DNA of 64,000 nucleotides from an uncultured Pelagibacteraceae bacterium (lineage in GTDB: Bacteria; Pseudomonadota; Alphaproteobacteria; Pelagibacterales; Pelagibacteraceae): NCBI GenBank assembly GCA_902519255.1, contig CABYIV010000001.1, positions 310,001 to 374,000 on the forward strand, written 5' to 3'. Below, one piece after another: positions 1 through 11,111 of this stretch. Each line of letters opens with the position of its first letter. Within the stretch, counting starts at the first letter, position 1. The translations under genes were made by a program, and so were the position numbers. The notes beneath the pieces were generated by a model. The model did no database searches. It was not told where the DNA came from and worked only from the letters and a program-made list of their open reading frames with translations.

Positions 1-869
1 GGATTTATGGCGAATTGAACATTTGAACCTCCTGTCTCAACACCTATTTTTCTTAAGCAAGCAATAGATGCATTTCTCATTACTTGATACTCTTTATCTG
101 TCAATGTTAATGCCGGAGCTATAGTAACAGAGTCACCAGTATGAGTTCCCATTGGATCAACATTTTCTATTGAACAGATAATTATACAATTATCATTTTT
201 ATCTCTAACGACCTCCATCTCAAATTCTTTCCAACCATCCAAACATTCTTCAACCAAAACCTGATTTTGAGGAGACTCATTCATTCCTTCTTTAACAATT
301 TTAAAAAAATCTTTTTTTGTTCTAGCAATACCTCCACCCAATCCTCCCAAAGTAAATGAAGGTCTAATAATTGCAGGTAATCCTATTTTGTTTAAACATT
401 TTTTCGCATTTGAAAATTTATTGAGAACTTCTGATTTTGGTAAATCGATACCAATATCAGACATATTTTTTCTAAATTTTTTTCTATCCTCAGCGTTCGC
501 TATTGCCTTGGAGTTAGCTCCTATAAGTTCAATTTTATGCTTTTTAAGTAAACCAATTTTCTCTGCATTAATTGCAAGATTTAATGCTGTTTGACCACCC
601 ATAGTAGGCAAAATAGCATCAGGCTTTTCTTTTTTGATGACTTCCTCTAGTATTTCTAAAGATATTGGTTCTATATAAGTCTTATCAGCAACACCAGGAT
701 CAGTCATTATAGTTGCTGGATTTGAATTGATTAATATTACTTTATACCCCTCATCCTTTAATGCTTTACACGCCTGCGTTCCTGAATAATCAAATTCACA
801 AGCTTGACCAATAATAATTGGTCCAGCACCAATGACTAAAATTTTTTTAATGTCTTTTCTTTTTGGCAT
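1..869 (-). CDS. carB: Carbamoyl-phosphate synthase large subunit (N-terminal part, runs off window)
   Basis: Reverse-strand reading from ATG at 869: [42 protein letters not shown]..., typical CarB N-terminus; directly after carA. Confidence 0.95.
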   Translation of the reverse strand, partial: MPKRKDIKKILVIGAGPIIIGQACEFDYSGTQACKALKDEGYKVILINSNPATIMTDPGVADKTYIEPISLEILEEVIKKEKPDAILPTMGGQTALNLAINAEKIGLLKKHKIELIGANSKAIANAEDRKKFRKNMSDIGIDLPKSEVLNKFSNAKKCLNKIGLPAIIRPSFTLGGLGGGIARTKKDFFKIVKEGMNESPQNQVLVEECLDGWKEFEMEVVRDKNDNCIIICSIENVDPMGTHTGDSVTIAPALTLTDKEYQVMRNASIACLRKIGVETGGSNVQFAIN

Positions 870-2040
870 ATTTTTTTATGTCTTTAATAAAATTACTAAA
901 TAAATATTTACTATCTTGTGGTCCTGGATTTGCTTCAGGATGATACTGAACTGAGAAAACTGGTTTATTTTTTAATCTTATTCCTTCAATAGAATTGTCG
1001 AATAATGATAGATGGGTTATTTCTGTATTTTTTTTTAAACTTTTTTTTACAACTTCAAATCCATGATTTTGACTGGTAATTTCAACTCTTTTGGTAATTA
1101 AATTTTTGACTGGATGATTAGCGCCTCTATGTCCTAATTTCATCTTTTTGGTTTTTGCATCTAAAGCTAAAGCTAATATTTGATGACCCAAACATATCCC
1201 AAATAATGGAATATTTTTTTTTATTAAATTTTTTACAACTTTAACCGCATACTTTCCTGTTGCGGCAGGATCCCCAGGACCGTTTGATAAAAAAATTCCA
1301 TGAGGCTTTAAATTAAGTATATTATTTGCATTTTCTTTACAGGAAACAACTTTAACTTCACAATCAAAGTCAGAGAAATATCTAAGTATATTTTTTTTAA
1401 TTCCATAATCTATTGCAACAACCCTAAATTTTTTCTTTTTATTTTTCTCATAACCTTTAGTTTTTTTCCAAGTTTTATATCCTTTCCAAATATATGTCTT
1501 TTTAGTTGTGACCTCTTGCGCTAAATCCATTCCGCTTAAACCAGGCCATTTAATTGATTTATTTATAAGTTTATTGATATTAAATTTACCATTTTTGTTG
1601 TTTGATATTGTTCCTTTTGGAGCCCCCTTATCTCTAATAAAATTTGTTAAACTTCTTGTATCGAGACCAGTTATGCCTACTATTTTATTCCTTTTAAGCC
1701 ATTTATCTAAATTCTGAAGAGATCTATAATTAGATGGACTTGTTATTTCAGAATTAAAAATAACTCCTCTTGTCCATATTTTATCAGACTCTATGTCCTC
1801 TTTGTTAGCCCCAACGTTCCCAATGTGTGGAAATGTAAAATTTATTATCTGTCCTGCATACGATGGATCAGATATTATTTCTTGGTAACCAGTTAACGAG
1901 GTATTAAAGCATACCTCTCCAGTTGCCTCTCCTTTATATCCTAGTCCGATACCTTTAAAGACTGATTTATTTTCAAGAACTAAAATAGCTTTATTAAAAT
2001 TGGAGAGATGTGGAGTTTTGTTTTTTCGTTTTAAAGTCAA
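847..2040 (-). CDS. carA: Carbamoyl-phosphate synthase small subunit
   Basis: GATase motif [13 protein letters not shown]; CarA N-terminal domain ([25 protein letters not shown]). Overlaps carB start by 23 nt. Confidence 0.97.
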   Translation of the reverse strand: MTLKRKNKTPHLSNFNKAILVLENKSVFKGIGLGYKGEATGEVCFNTSLTGYQEIISDPSYAGQIINFTFPHIGNVGANKEDIESDKIWTRGVIFNSEITSPSNYRSLQNLDKWLKRNKIVGITGLDTRSLTNFIRDKGAPKGTISNNKNGKFNINKLINKSIKWPGLSGMDLAQEVTTKKTYIWKGYKTWKKTKGYEKNKKKKFRVVAIDYGIKKNILRYFSDFDCEVKVVSCKENANNILNLKPHGIFLSNGPGDPAATGKYAVKVVKNLIKKNIPLFGICLGHQILALALDAKTKKMKLGHRGANHPVKNLITKRVEITSQNHGFEVVKKSLKKNTEITHLSLFDNSIEGIRLKNKPVFSVQYHPEANPGPQDSKYLFSNFIKDIKKYAKKKRH

Positions 2041-2139
2041 TTACAACTCATAAGTTAAAGGTTAATACAATAAAACGTATTTATCCGCAACAGATCTATA
2101 ATAATTTTTTAAAAATACAATTTTTTCTTTTGAACAATT

Positions 2140-2625
2140 TTGTCTATGAAGTACATTCCAGATATGACGATGAGAGATAAAATAGATAAAGATTATAAAA
2201 ATGCTTTAAAATCAAAAGATAAAAATAAGATATCAACTTATAGGTTAATTTTGTCAGGAATTAAGGACTTAGATATTAACAATAGGTCTGGTCCAAATAA
2301 AAAGGAGACAGACGATGAGGATATAAAAAAACTCTTAAAAAAAATGATCAAACAAAGGTCCGAATCAATTGAAATATATAAAAAAAATAACAGATCAGAT
2401 TTATTAGAAATTGAGCAAGGAGAGCTTAATGTTTTATCCGAATATTTGCCTAAACAATTATCCGAGGAAAATACAAAAAAAATATGTGAAGAAATTATAA
2501 AAAGCTCTGGGGCATCTTCAATTAAGGATATGGGTAAAGTGATGGGTGAATTAAAAAAAAATCATGCTGATACAGTTGATTTCTCTAAGGCAGGTCAGAT
2601 TATTAAAAATTTACTTAATGGCTAA
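2140..2625 (+). CDS. GatB/YqeY domain protein (true start probably ATG 2146 or 2164)
   Basis: YqeY-like sequence (EIEQGELNVLSEYLPKQLSEE, DMGKVMGELKK); located upstream of dnaG. Confidence 0.88.
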   Translation: MSMKYIPDMTMRDKIDKDYKNALKSKDKNKISTYRLILSGIKDLDINNRSGPNKKETDDEDIKKLLKKMIKQRSESIEIYKKNNRSDLLEIEQGELNVLSEYLPKQLSEENTKKICEEIIKSSGASSIKDMGKVMGELKKNHADTVDFSKAGQIIKNLLNG

Positions 2626-4400
2626 TGAAATACCCAAAGGAATATTTAGACGAAATTAAAAATAGATTAAAAGTTTCAACAGTTGTCTCTAAAACTGTTA
2701 AACTAAAAAAAAGAGGTAAAGAGTTTGTTGGTTTATCTCCATTTAAAACAGAGAAGACTCCATCGTTTACAGTTAATGATGAAAAAGAATTTTATCATTG
2801 TTTTAGCACAAGTGAGCACGGAAATATTTTTGACTTTGTAATGAAAACTCAAAATCTTAGATTTGGTGAAGCGGTCAAAATGCTCTCAAATCTTGCAGGA
2901 ATGCAACCTTATACATTTTCAAAACAAGATGTGGAAAGAGAGAATAAATGGAAAATATATAAATCTATAAATCAGAATTTTTCTGAATTTTATAAAAATG
3001 AGTTATTTAAAAATGAAAAATCGGTTAAAGCAAAAAATTATCTTAAAGAAAGAGGTCTGTCTGGTGTTGAGGTTAAAAATTTTAATCTTGGTTTTGTAAC
3101 AGAAGATTTAGATTATTATGAAGTTCTAAAAAAGGATTTTGATGAAGAAACTATTATAGATACAGGTCTATTTTATTTTGATGAGAAGAAAAAAAAATAT
3201 GTATCAAGATTTAGAAACAGAATTATATTTCCGATAAATAATATATCAGGAAATATTGTAGGTTTTGGTGGAAGAATTATAGATGATAATAAAAATTTAG
3301 CTAAATATATTAATTCCCCTGAAACCCCCTTTTTTAAGAAAGGATCAAATTTATATAATCTTGATAAAGCAAGAAAGTTATCAAATAAATTAGAAGATGT
3401 ATATTTAGTTGAAGGATACATGGATGTTATTGGTTTATCAAAAAATGGAATAGAAAATACTGTTGCAAACCTAGGAACCGCTTTAACAAGCAAGCAGATA
3501 CAAATTTTAAACCAATTTTATAATCATATCATTATATGCTTCGATGGCGATCAAAGCGGTTACAAAGCTGCATTAAGAGCTGCAGAAAATATTATTGATG
3601 AATTAAAACCTGATAAAAAAATTTCATTTCTTCTTTTGGAAAATAATCTAGATCCAGATAATTATGTAAATAAATTTGGTAAAGAAAAGTTTTTAGAAAT
3701 TTCAGAGCAACAATCTATACCTATACATAAGTTTATATTTAAGCATTATATCAGTTTGACAACTGAAAGCCCTAGTTCAAAAGCTATTTTCGAAAAAAAA
3801 CTTAGAGAAATTGCATCAAATATTAAAGACAGTTTTGTAAAAAAATATACTCTGGAATATTTTCTTGAAAAAATTTCAGAGTTAACTCCAAATATTAATT
3901 CGAAATTTAGAAAAAATTATATGGAATCTCCAAAATCTCTTGCAAAGACTCAAAGTTATTATAATGAAACAAAATCATTAAAATCTTTTGAAATTAAAGA
4001 ATTCTCATTTTTATATATATTACTTACAAAACCAAAATTAATTCATGAAAACTTTCACTTGATTGAAAATATAAAATTATATAGTGACGAAAATAAGCAA
4101 CTATTCTCTGAAATTCTAAAACAGTCAGAAAATTTACTTAATCTAAATGTTCAAAAATTGAATATTGATAAAAATCTTATTAATAGAGTCATGAATTATG
4201 CTTCAATTAAACATATAATTTCAAAGAATTTGAATAATGATCAAAAAATACTAGAAATTTTTACTGAAATTATTCAAGATCTTAAAAATTATGAATTAGA
4301 GCAAAGAATATCAGAGTTAGAATCAAAGTTTTCAAAGGATATGTCTGAGAGCATATTTAATGAGATAAAAGAGTTAAAAAAACAACAAAAAATCAACTAA
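2625..4400 (+). CDS. dnaG: DNA primase
   Basis: Zn-finger region GLSPFKTEKTPSFTVNDEKEFYHCF, TOPRIM VEGYMDVIGL, CFDGDQSGYKAA; followed by rpoD. Confidence 0.97.
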   Translation: MKYPKEYLDEIKNRLKVSTVVSKTVKLKKRGKEFVGLSPFKTEKTPSFTVNDEKEFYHCFSTSEHGNIFDFVMKTQNLRFGEAVKMLSNLAGMQPYTFSKQDVERENKWKIYKSINQNFSEFYKNELFKNEKSVKAKNYLKERGLSGVEVKNFNLGFVTEDLDYYEVLKKDFDEETIIDTGLFYFDEKKKKYVSRFRNRIIFPINNISGNIVGFGGRIIDDNKNLAKYINSPETPFFKKGSNLYNLDKARKLSNKLEDVYLVEGYMDVIGLSKNGIENTVANLGTALTSKQIQILNQFYNHIIICFDGDQSGYKAALRAAENIIDELKPDKKISFLLLENNLDPDNYVNKFGKEKFLEISEQQSIPIHKFIFKHYISLTTESPSSKAIFEKKLREIASNIKDSFVKKYTLEYFLEKISELTPNINSKFRKNYMESPKSLAKTQSYYNETKSLKSFEIKEFSFLYILLTKPKLIHENFHLIENIKLYSDENKQLFSEILKQSENLLNLNVQKLNIDKNLINRVMNYASIKHIISKNLNNDQKILEIFTEIIQDLKNYELEQRISELESKFSKDMSESIFNEIKELKKQQKIN

Positions 4401-4465
4401 AAATAAAAAAAATCACATAGATTTTTTCGTATTAGACATTATATAGGTCCTTCAAACTTTATATT

Positions 4466-6292
4466 GTGGAACGTATAATTACAAAATCATTTGCAAGATT
4501 GATGGGTCGAGGGATCCACCGTGGATTTATTACGCACGAGGAATTAAACAAGTCTTTAGGTAAAAGAAATCTGTCAAGTGAAAATCTAGCTCAAGCATTT
4601 ATGCATATATTAGATGAGAGTATTATTCTTGTCGAAAAAAAATCTGACTATAAAGTTTTAAGAAAAAAAGATTCATCATCCAAGGATGAAGGAAAAACTC
4701 TTGAAAAAAGTGATGACCCAATAAGAATGTATTTAAGAGAAATGGGTGGAGTAGAACTTTTATCTCGAGAAGGGGAAATTGCAATTGCAAAGAGAATTGA
4801 GGCAGGAAAAGATGTAATGCTCAATGCATTGTCACAAAGTCCTATTACAGCTCAACAATTTTTTGAGTGGGATATCAAACTTCAAAGTGATGAAATATTA
4901 GTTAGAGAAATAATTGATATTGATACAAATTACATGGATGATGATGATGGTAATAGTGGTTCTAAACAAAAAAAACAGGATGATGAAGAGAATTCAGAGA
5001 CAAATAATAATTCAGATGAAGACGAGTTTAATCCAACTCTTGCAGCCATGGAAACAGAAATTAAACCTAAAGTATTACAAACAGTTCATAATTTAACAAA
5101 AGATTATAATAAACTAATAAAGTATCAAAAGGAAAAACTAGAATGTGTTTTAAATTCAAGTAAATTTTCATCATCAAAAGAAAAAAATTACAAAAAAATT
5201 GTTGATGATATTTTGGAAAATATTAAATCACTTCAACTGTCACCTTCTGTTTTAGAGGATTTAGTTCAAAAACATTATGCTGAAAATAAAAAAATTATAT
5301 CTCTGGAGGGCACATTATTAAGGCTTGCTTTAGAGTCAAAGATTTCAAGAGATGAATTCATAAAATTTTATGTTGGAAATGAGATAAATCCAAATCTTAA
5401 AGAATTTTTAGATACGAATGATGTATGGAAAAAATTTTTTAACAAAAATAAAAACGATTTTAAAAATATAAGAGATAGGTTAATTGAAATAAGTAATAAA
5501 CTAGGCATATCTGTTACAGAGTATAAAAAGCTTGTGAGCAGAATTCAAAAAGGTGAAAAAGAATCTAGAATTGCTAAAAAAGAAATGGTGGAAGCCAACT
5601 TAAGGCTGGTTATATCTATTGCAAAAAAATATACAAACAGAGGCCTTCAATTTTTGGATTTAATTCAGGAGGGAAATATTGGTTTAATGAAGGCTGTTGA
5701 TAAGTTTGAATATAGAAGAGGTTACAAATTTTCAACATATGCGACTTGGTGGATACGTCAAGCAATAACAAGATCAATAGCTGATCAAGCAAGAACAATA
5801 AGAATACCTGTGCATATGATTGAAACAATAAACAAAATTGTTCGAACTCAAAGATTAATTCTTAGTGAGTTTGGTCGTGAAGCAACACCCGAAGAATTGG
5901 CAAAAAAACTTAGAATGCCGTTAGAAAAAGTAAGAAAAGTTTTAAAAATTTCTAAAGAACCAGTTTCTTTGGAAAAACCTGTTGGAGATGAAGAGGATAG
6001 TAGTTTAGGAGATTTCATAGAAGACACAAAAGCTCTAGCTCCTTTGGAACAAGCAATAAAATCTAATCTTAGTGAGGCTACAACAAAAATTTTATCAACC
6101 TTAACACCTAGAGAGGAAAGAGTTTTAAGAATGAGATTTGGAGTAGGAATGAACACAGATCACACTCTTGAGGAAGTAGGTCTTCAATTCTCGGTAACTA
6201 GAGAGAGAATAAGGCAAATTGAGGCCAAAGCACTCAGAAAACTTAAACATCCTAGTAGATCAAAACAGCTTAAAAGTTTCTTAGAAAGTTAG
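4466..6292 (+). CDS. rpoD: RNA polymerase sigma factor RpoD (sigma-70), GTG start
   Basis: Regions 2-4: [69 protein letters not shown]. Confidence 0.98.
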   Translation: MERIITKSFARLMGRGIHRGFITHEELNKSLGKRNLSSENLAQAFMHILDESIILVEKKSDYKVLRKKDSSSKDEGKTLEKSDDPIRMYLREMGGVELLSREGEIAIAKRIEAGKDVMLNALSQSPITAQQFFEWDIKLQSDEILVREIIDIDTNYMDDDDGNSGSKQKKQDDEENSETNNNSDEDEFNPTLAAMETEIKPKVLQTVHNLTKDYNKLIKYQKEKLECVLNSSKFSSSKEKNYKKIVDDILENIKSLQLSPSVLEDLVQKHYAENKKIISLEGTLLRLALESKISRDEFIKFYVGNEINPNLKEFLDTNDVWKKFFNKNKNDFKNIRDRLIEISNKLGISVTEYKKLVSRIQKGEKESRIAKKEMVEANLRLVISIAKKYTNRGLQFLDLIQEGNIGLMKAVDKFEYRRGYKFSTYATWWIRQAITRSIADQARTIRIPVHMIETINKIVRTQRLILSEFGREATPEELAKKLRMPLEKVRKVLKISKEPVSLEKPVGDEEDSSLGDFIEDTKALAPLEQAIKSNLSEATTKILSTLTPREERVLRMRFGVGMNTDHTLEEVGLQFSVTRERIRQIEAKALRKLKHPSRSKQLKSFLES

Positions 6293-6366
6293 GGCCGTTA
6301 GCTCAATAGTAGAGTACTGCATTGACATTGCAGGGGTAGTTGGAGCGTAACCAACACGGCCCACCA
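6292..6366 (+). tRNA. tRNA-Val(GAC), CCA encoded
   Basis: Perfect 7-bp acceptor GGGCCGT/ACGGCCC, D arm GCTC-AATAGTA-GAGT, anticodon arm CTGCA-TTGACAT-TGCAG (GAC), T stem GTTGG/CCAAC, ACCA end. T-loop AGCGTAA is non-canonical. Confidence 0.88.
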
Positions 6367-6367
6367 T

Positions 6368-8344
6368 TCATTTATCGATTATTTTTTTCAAATCTTCTTT
6401 TACTTTTTTAATTAAATCTATTGATGTTTCATAATTAATGTGTGATCCGTCAAATATTAATGCAAACTTTTTTTCCGGGTGGTAAAAATTACAACGATCT
6501 GTTGGACAAAAATAATCAATAATATTAATAGAGTATATTAAATTATTGGTTTTTAAATTTTGAAACATTTTATTAATTTTCTTCAGTTTCTTTTTAACAT
6601 CAACTCTTTTGTAATCGCACAAGTTAGTATCATTTTCTGAATTAAATAAACTAGTATTCAAATTAATTGCTATATTACAGGTATTTTCGTTATGCTTTAT
6701 TGTTGGCGTATCTTCTAAAAATATAATTGTAACATTTGCAGGCAAAATTTTGAACAAAGTAGAATAATTTCTTTCTTGAGTTTTATAAAAGATATCTCCT
6801 TTTTGTCCAAGCTGCGATCTAAGATGATTGAAAGATAAAACTAAATAAATATCTGAATACTTTTTTGATAATAAAAGCAAGTTATTGAATAGTTTTTTTG
6901 TTGCCATATCTGCTGTGGCACTAAAATTTTTGTCTACACCAGTAAAAAAGGGTTTTAAAAAAGAACTGTTATTATAACTTGTTAATAATATATCCGTATC
7001 TAAATCTATATTTTTAAACAATGGTTGAAAATGCCAAGAATGTGAGTCTCCAAAAACATATATTAATTTTTTTTTATTATTGTCTAGGTAACATTTTTTT
7101 TTCTTTAAAAATTCATTATCAAAAATCGAATATATTTCATTGCAATTTTCATCAATTAATTTTTTTTCTATTAAAGTATTATGTTTAAATTTTTTTTCTA
7201 TATTAACTGAGTTATAAATTTTAGTTATTTTCTGATTATAAAAAAACAAAATATTATTTTTAAAATTTAGAAATTTTATTGATAATAGAATAAATAACAC
7301 TACAAAACTAGTAGATATAATAACTTTAATATTAATAAAATTTAAAATATTTTTTATGCTACTTGATCTTCTAACTGGATTTTCAATAAAATAATACGAA
7401 AAGGAAGATAGTATCAAAGTAAATAAAATTGAAAATAAATAGTAATCAATCTTAATAAAATATGAATTGACAAAATATATAATCAAAAAGTGCCACAAAT
7501 ATATAGAATATGAAATGTTCCCTACAAACTGGAACAATCTAGAACGTAAAATATTATTAAGTAAAAAATTACTTTCCATTTGCAAAATAAAAATAAGTCC
7601 CATTATTGTTGCAATAAAAATATTTAATGAAACAGATAAATTTAAATATATAAAAAAAACAAATATTAAAAATGCTAATGTTATTTTGAACAAACTTTTA
7701 AAAATGACTTTATTTTTTTTTAAATAAAATGCTAATGAACCAAATAAAGGCTCCCAGATTCTTGCCGATGATTGATAAAATGAATCCAAATAAAAAAAAT
7801 TACTTAAAATAAGAAAAGAAAAAATTAATACAATTAAGGAAATAATTATATAAGTTTCATTTTTGAAATTTTTGATACAGAAAATTATGAAAAACGGAAA
7901 AAATAGGTAAAATTGAAATTCAATAGACAGAGACCAAGTATGTATAAATGGATTTATATCTAAAGCGTTAAAATAATCATTTTCAATTATACTTAAATAT
8001 AAATTAGAAATTCCTAGTAACGAAAATATACCTGTATTAATAAAGGTTTTAAAATCTCCAGTAATATTAATATAGAATATTAAAATTGTTCCAAAAAAAA
8101 CAAATATAAATAAAGCGGGATATAGTCTTTGAAATCTATTTAAATAAAAACTTATAAAAGAAAAATCATTTTTTTCTTGTTTGTCATATATTAACTTTGT
8201 TATTACAAATCCAGAAATAACAAAAAATATATCTACACCGATATATCCAAAAAAAAATACATCTTGATTTAAATGAAATAAAAATACAAGAGCTACCGCT
8301 AAACCACGTAAACCATTTATTTCAAAAGAAAAATCTTTTTTCAT
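6368..8344 (-). CDS. Membrane acyltransferase (acyltransferase-3 / OafA-like) with C-terminal SGNH-like domain
   Basis: N-term FEINGLRGLAVALVFLFHLN...GYIGVDIFFVISGFVITKLI; C-term FGDSHSWHFQPLF and DGSHIN. Confidence 0.92.
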   Translation of the reverse strand: MKKDFSFEINGLRGLAVALVFLFHLNQDVFFFGYIGVDIFFVISGFVITKLIYDKQEKNDFSFISFYLNRFQRLYPALFIFVFFGTILIFYINITGDFKTFINTGIFSLLGISNLYLSIIENDYFNALDINPFIHTWSLSIEFQFYLFFPFFIIFCIKNFKNETYIIISLIVLIFSFLILSNFFYLDSFYQSSARIWEPLFGSLAFYLKKNKVIFKSLFKITLAFLIFVFFIYLNLSVSLNIFIATIMGLIFILQMESNFLLNNILRSRLFQFVGNISYSIYLWHFLIIYFVNSYFIKIDYYLFSILFTLILSSFSYYFIENPVRRSSSIKNILNFINIKVIISTSFVVLFILLSIKFLNFKNNILFFYNQKITKIYNSVNIEKKFKHNTLIEKKLIDENCNEIYSIFDNEFLKKKKCYLDNNKKKLIYVFGDSHSWHFQPLFKNIDLDTDILLTSYNNSSFLKPFFTGVDKNFSATADMATKKLFNNLLLLSKKYSDIYLVLSFNHLRSQLGQKGDIFYKTQERNYSTLFKILPANVTIIFLEDTPTIKHNENTCNIAINLNTSLFNSENDTNLCDYKRVDVKKKLKKINKMFQNLKTNNLIYSINIIDYFCPTDRCNFYHPEKKFALIFDGSHINYETSIDLIKKVKEDLKKIIDK

Positions 8345-8488
8345 ACTTGATTTTTTGAATTTTTTTATAGTAAATTCATATTAAAATTACATTTTTTAAA
8401 AACTAACTTCAAAAGATATATATAAGATCAAAATAAAACTTTCTAACTTGATAAACTTGTTAATCTTACATAAAGTGACTATTTCCAA

Positions 8489-8565
8489 GGGCCTGTAGCT
8501 CAGTTGGTTAGAGCAGTACACTCATAATGTATTGGTCCCAGGTTCGAGTCCTGGCGGGCCCACCA
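8489..8565 (+). tRNA. tRNA with CAU anticodon (tRNA-Ile2 or elongator tRNA-Met)
   Basis: Full cloverleaf GGGCCTGTAGCTCAGTTGGTTAGAGCAGTACACTCATAATGTATTGGTCCCAGGTTCGAGTCCTGGCGGGCCCACCA; anticodon CAT. Acceptor and variable loop look closer to Ile2 (lysidine type) than Met, but not settled. Confidence 0.93.
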
Positions 8566-8623
8566 TCAATCCTGATAAATTTGAAGTATTTTTCTATCAA
8601 GCATGTTATTTATTAATTGAAAT

Positions 8624-9079
8624 ATGAAACTAAGAATTAAAATAAAACCTAAGATTTCTTATTACGTTTCAATATTAGTTAGTTTTATAGTTCTAATTTA
8701 TTTTGCATATAAAGGTATTGTTGCTTATTTAATCCATAGAGAACTATATGGAGGCGGATTAGACACATTAGTTCTATTAAGGGCATCTATTTCAGGAATA
8801 ATGCTTCTTTTAATACTTTTATTTATTCAGTTTATTAAAATACCTGACTTAAAAAGTCATCGTACAATTTTAAGAGGGATATTTATAGGTTGGACAAGCG
8901 TCTTTATAATACTCATAATTGTTAATTTAAGCTCAATGTATTTTGTAATTTTAACTGGTTTAGTGTCATTTTTTTCATTATTAACTTTATTTAGTTTGGA
9001 GGATCAAATCAAAGAAGAAAAAAACACTCTTACGGAAAAAGAAATTTATCTTTTACAACAACTTGCAAAAAAAAAGTAG
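8624..9079 (+). CDS. Uncharacterised membrane protein, about four TM helices
   Basis: Intact 151-aa ORF with hydrophobic segments, ATG start; family not recognised. Confidence 0.75.
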   Translation: MKLRIKIKPKISYYVSILVSFIVLIYFAYKGIVAYLIHRELYGGGLDTLVLLRASISGIMLLLILLFIQFIKIPDLKSHRTILRGIFIGWTSVFIILIIVNLSSMYFVILTGLVSFFSLLTLFSLEDQIKEEKNTLTEKEIYLLQQLAKKK

Positions 9080-9085
9080 TCAGTT

Positions 9086-9646
9086 TTGAAAAAAATAATT
9101 TTTTTACTTTTTATTTTGTTATGTCAAAATAATAGTATATCAAAAGAGATGATATTAGATGAATTAAAAAACCCCAAATTAACAAATCAATCTCAACAAT
9201 GGAATTTAATTACGGATCAAGTGATGGGAGGTATTTCAACGGGAAAATTTATAGTTGAGAAAGTTGATGGAGTGATGTGTTATAGAATGACAGGGGATGT
9301 GTCTACAAAAAATAATGGCGGATTTATTCAAATCAGAGCAAAATTAAACCCTGAAATTAATAGTAAAGAGTATGATGGAGTATATGTAAAAATTTATGGA
9401 AATAAAAAAAAATATAACATTCATTTAAGAACAGGATTAACTTTAGCACCATGGCAGTATTATAGTTACACTTTTGAAGCAAGAAAAAATTGGATTGAAA
9501 TTAGAGCACCATTTGAACAGTTTAAAAAATCAAATTTCTATCAACCAAAAAGTATATTGGGGCAAAACATCAAATCCGTTGGTTTAGTTGCTGGTTTTGA
9601 TGATTTCAAATCAGACATTTGTTTGGGCAAAATTGGATTTTATTAA
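9086..9646 (+). CDS. CIA30 (NDUFAF1-like) domain protein, TTG start, signal peptide
   Basis: WNLITDQVMGGISTGKF ... YDGVYVKIYGNKKKYNIHLRT ... WQYYSYTFEA resembles the CIA30 fold. Confidence 0.8.
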   Translation: MKKIIFLLFILLCQNNSISKEMILDELKNPKLTNQSQQWNLITDQVMGGISTGKFIVEKVDGVMCYRMTGDVSTKNNGGFIQIRAKLNPEINSKEYDGVYVKIYGNKKKYNIHLRTGLTLAPWQYYSYTFEARKNWIEIRAPFEQFKKSNFYQPKSILGQNIKSVGLVAGFDDFKSDICLGKIGFY

Positions 9647-9647
9647 A

Positions 9648-10238
9648 TTATTTAATTAAATATTCTTCTAGTGTTTTAAATAATGCATTTATATTTCCAT
9701 CATTATTTTGTATAATTGAATTAAATTCTTCTTTTTGCGTTCTTGCCAAACTTAATCCTTCTACTATTAGATCTCTTATTAAGGGTTTATCAGGATTTTT
9801 TGTATAAATTCTCCAATCTATTTTTACTTGTGGTCTTTTCGATGTAGCCTCTAATATACTATTAACTATTGTATATTTATCATTAATCTTTTTTTGAGAT
9901 ACAACATCAATTTTTGGATTTGTATAGTCGACTAGTCTACTGGAAAAGTTTTTTAAGAAATAACTTCTAAATAGTTTTTGATACTTAGATTTTTGGTCGT
10001 CATTAATAGTTTTTCTATATTTTCCAAGGGTGTACATGCTTATTCCATCTATATCTACACTTCTTTCTGCAATAGCATTTAGTTTTATGATTTTCGACTC
10101 AACAGGATCATCGCTAGATAATATTAATGCTGCTTCATCGACAATTTCATTTATTAATGCACTTGGATCTTTTGCATGCAAATAATTATTTAAATTTAAA
10201 AGAAATAAATAAATAATTAAATATTTAATTAATTTCAT
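9648..10238 (-). CDS. mlaC: MlaC/Ttg2D-like phospholipid-binding ABC transport protein
   Basis: Signal peptide plus LGKYRKTINDDQKSKYQKLFRSYFLKNFSSRL...VDWRIYT-type Ttg2 signature; adjacent to mlaA. Confidence 0.85.
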   Translation of the reverse strand: MKLIKYLIIYLFLLNLNNYLHAKDPSALINEIVDEAALILSSDDPVESKIIKLNAIAERSVDIDGISMYTLGKYRKTINDDQKSKYQKLFRSYFLKNFSSRLVDYTNPKIDVVSQKKINDKYTIVNSILEATSKRPQVKIDWRIYTKNPDKPLIRDLIVEGLSLARTQKEEFNSIIQNNDGNINALFKTLEEYLIK

Positions 10239-10249
10239 TCAAAGATCGG

Positions 10250-11053
10250 TTATTGACTGTCTAATTCTTCCCAGTCGTCGTCACTAAGTGTTTCGGTTGT
10301 TTTATCTATATTTCTCACTTTTCTATATCTATCTTGCAAATAAAGACTTCTAACAGATGCATAAAGATCAACAGAATTATTTTCGAGACTATCAAAAGAT
10401 TCTAAATTTTTTGCTCTAAAGTCAATCCCACTTAGTAATCTTGATGCATAATAGTCTGCCTCAGAAAAATATTGTGTATCATTAACTACAGTCACGTTGT
10501 ACCACGCATCTCCTCCAATCAAATTAACAACAGATCCAAGAGAGTCTCTTATAGTAGTTGGTCCTAGTATAGGTAAAACAAAATAACAACCAGGACCAGC
10601 ACCCCAAACTCCCAATGTTTGTCCATAATCTTCTTTATCTCGTTTTTTTAAACCATAATAAGATGCGACATCGAAAATTCCAGCGATACCAAGAGTTGAA
10701 TTAATAACGAATCTTGCAGAATTTACTCCAGCATCTTTGAACTGACCTTGAAGAACATTGTTGGGGATTGTTACAACATTACCTAGATTATTTAAAGCAT
10801 TACTAGTTCCAGATCTTATAGGTTGAGGAAACATTCTATAACCTTTAGCAAGTGGTTTGAAAATCACTTTGTCTAAAGCTTGGTTGAATGCAAAAACTCC
10901 TCTATTAATTTTTTCAAAACAATCACCAACCTCCTCATATCCATTATTATTTTTATTTCCATTGACTTTTAATTTTCCGTCATCTCCAGCAATTGCTATG
11001 CTGCCATGAAATGACAATAAAATAATAATTAAAAATGAAAACAGTTTATTCAT
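10250..11053 (-). CDS. mlaA: MlaA/VacJ family lipoprotein
   Basis: EKINRGVFAFNQALDKVIFKPLAKGYR, ARFVINSTLGIAGIFDVA, DYGQTLGVWGAGPGCYFVLPILGPTTIRD. Confidence 0.95.
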   Translation of the reverse strand: MNKLFSFLIIILLSFHGSIAIAGDDGKLKVNGNKNNNGYEEVGDCFEKINRGVFAFNQALDKVIFKPLAKGYRMFPQPIRSGTSNALNNLGNVVTIPNNVLQGQFKDAGVNSARFVINSTLGIAGIFDVASYYGLKKRDKEDYGQTLGVWGAGPGCYFVLPILGPTTIRDSLGSVVNLIGGDAWYNVTVVNDTQYFSEADYYASRLLSGIDFRAKNLESFDSLENNSVDLYASVRSLYLQDRYRKVRNIDKTTETLSDDDWEELDSQ

Positions 11054-11111
11054 AGAATAGTTATATTTATAATATAATTAACATTAATATAAAGATAAAT
11101 TGTTTTAAATT

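Noticed and set aside
388-594. 68-aa + strand ORF
   Set aside because: Lies antisense within carB, whose reverse-strand translation is clear; no family resemblance.
4914-5096. 60-aa ORF inside rpoD
   Set aside because: Out-of-frame reading of the acidic Asp/Asn-rich insert of RpoD.
7467-7727. 86-aa + strand ORF inside the acyltransferase
   Set aside because: Antisense, Lys/Ile-rich chance ORF typical of AT-rich DNA.
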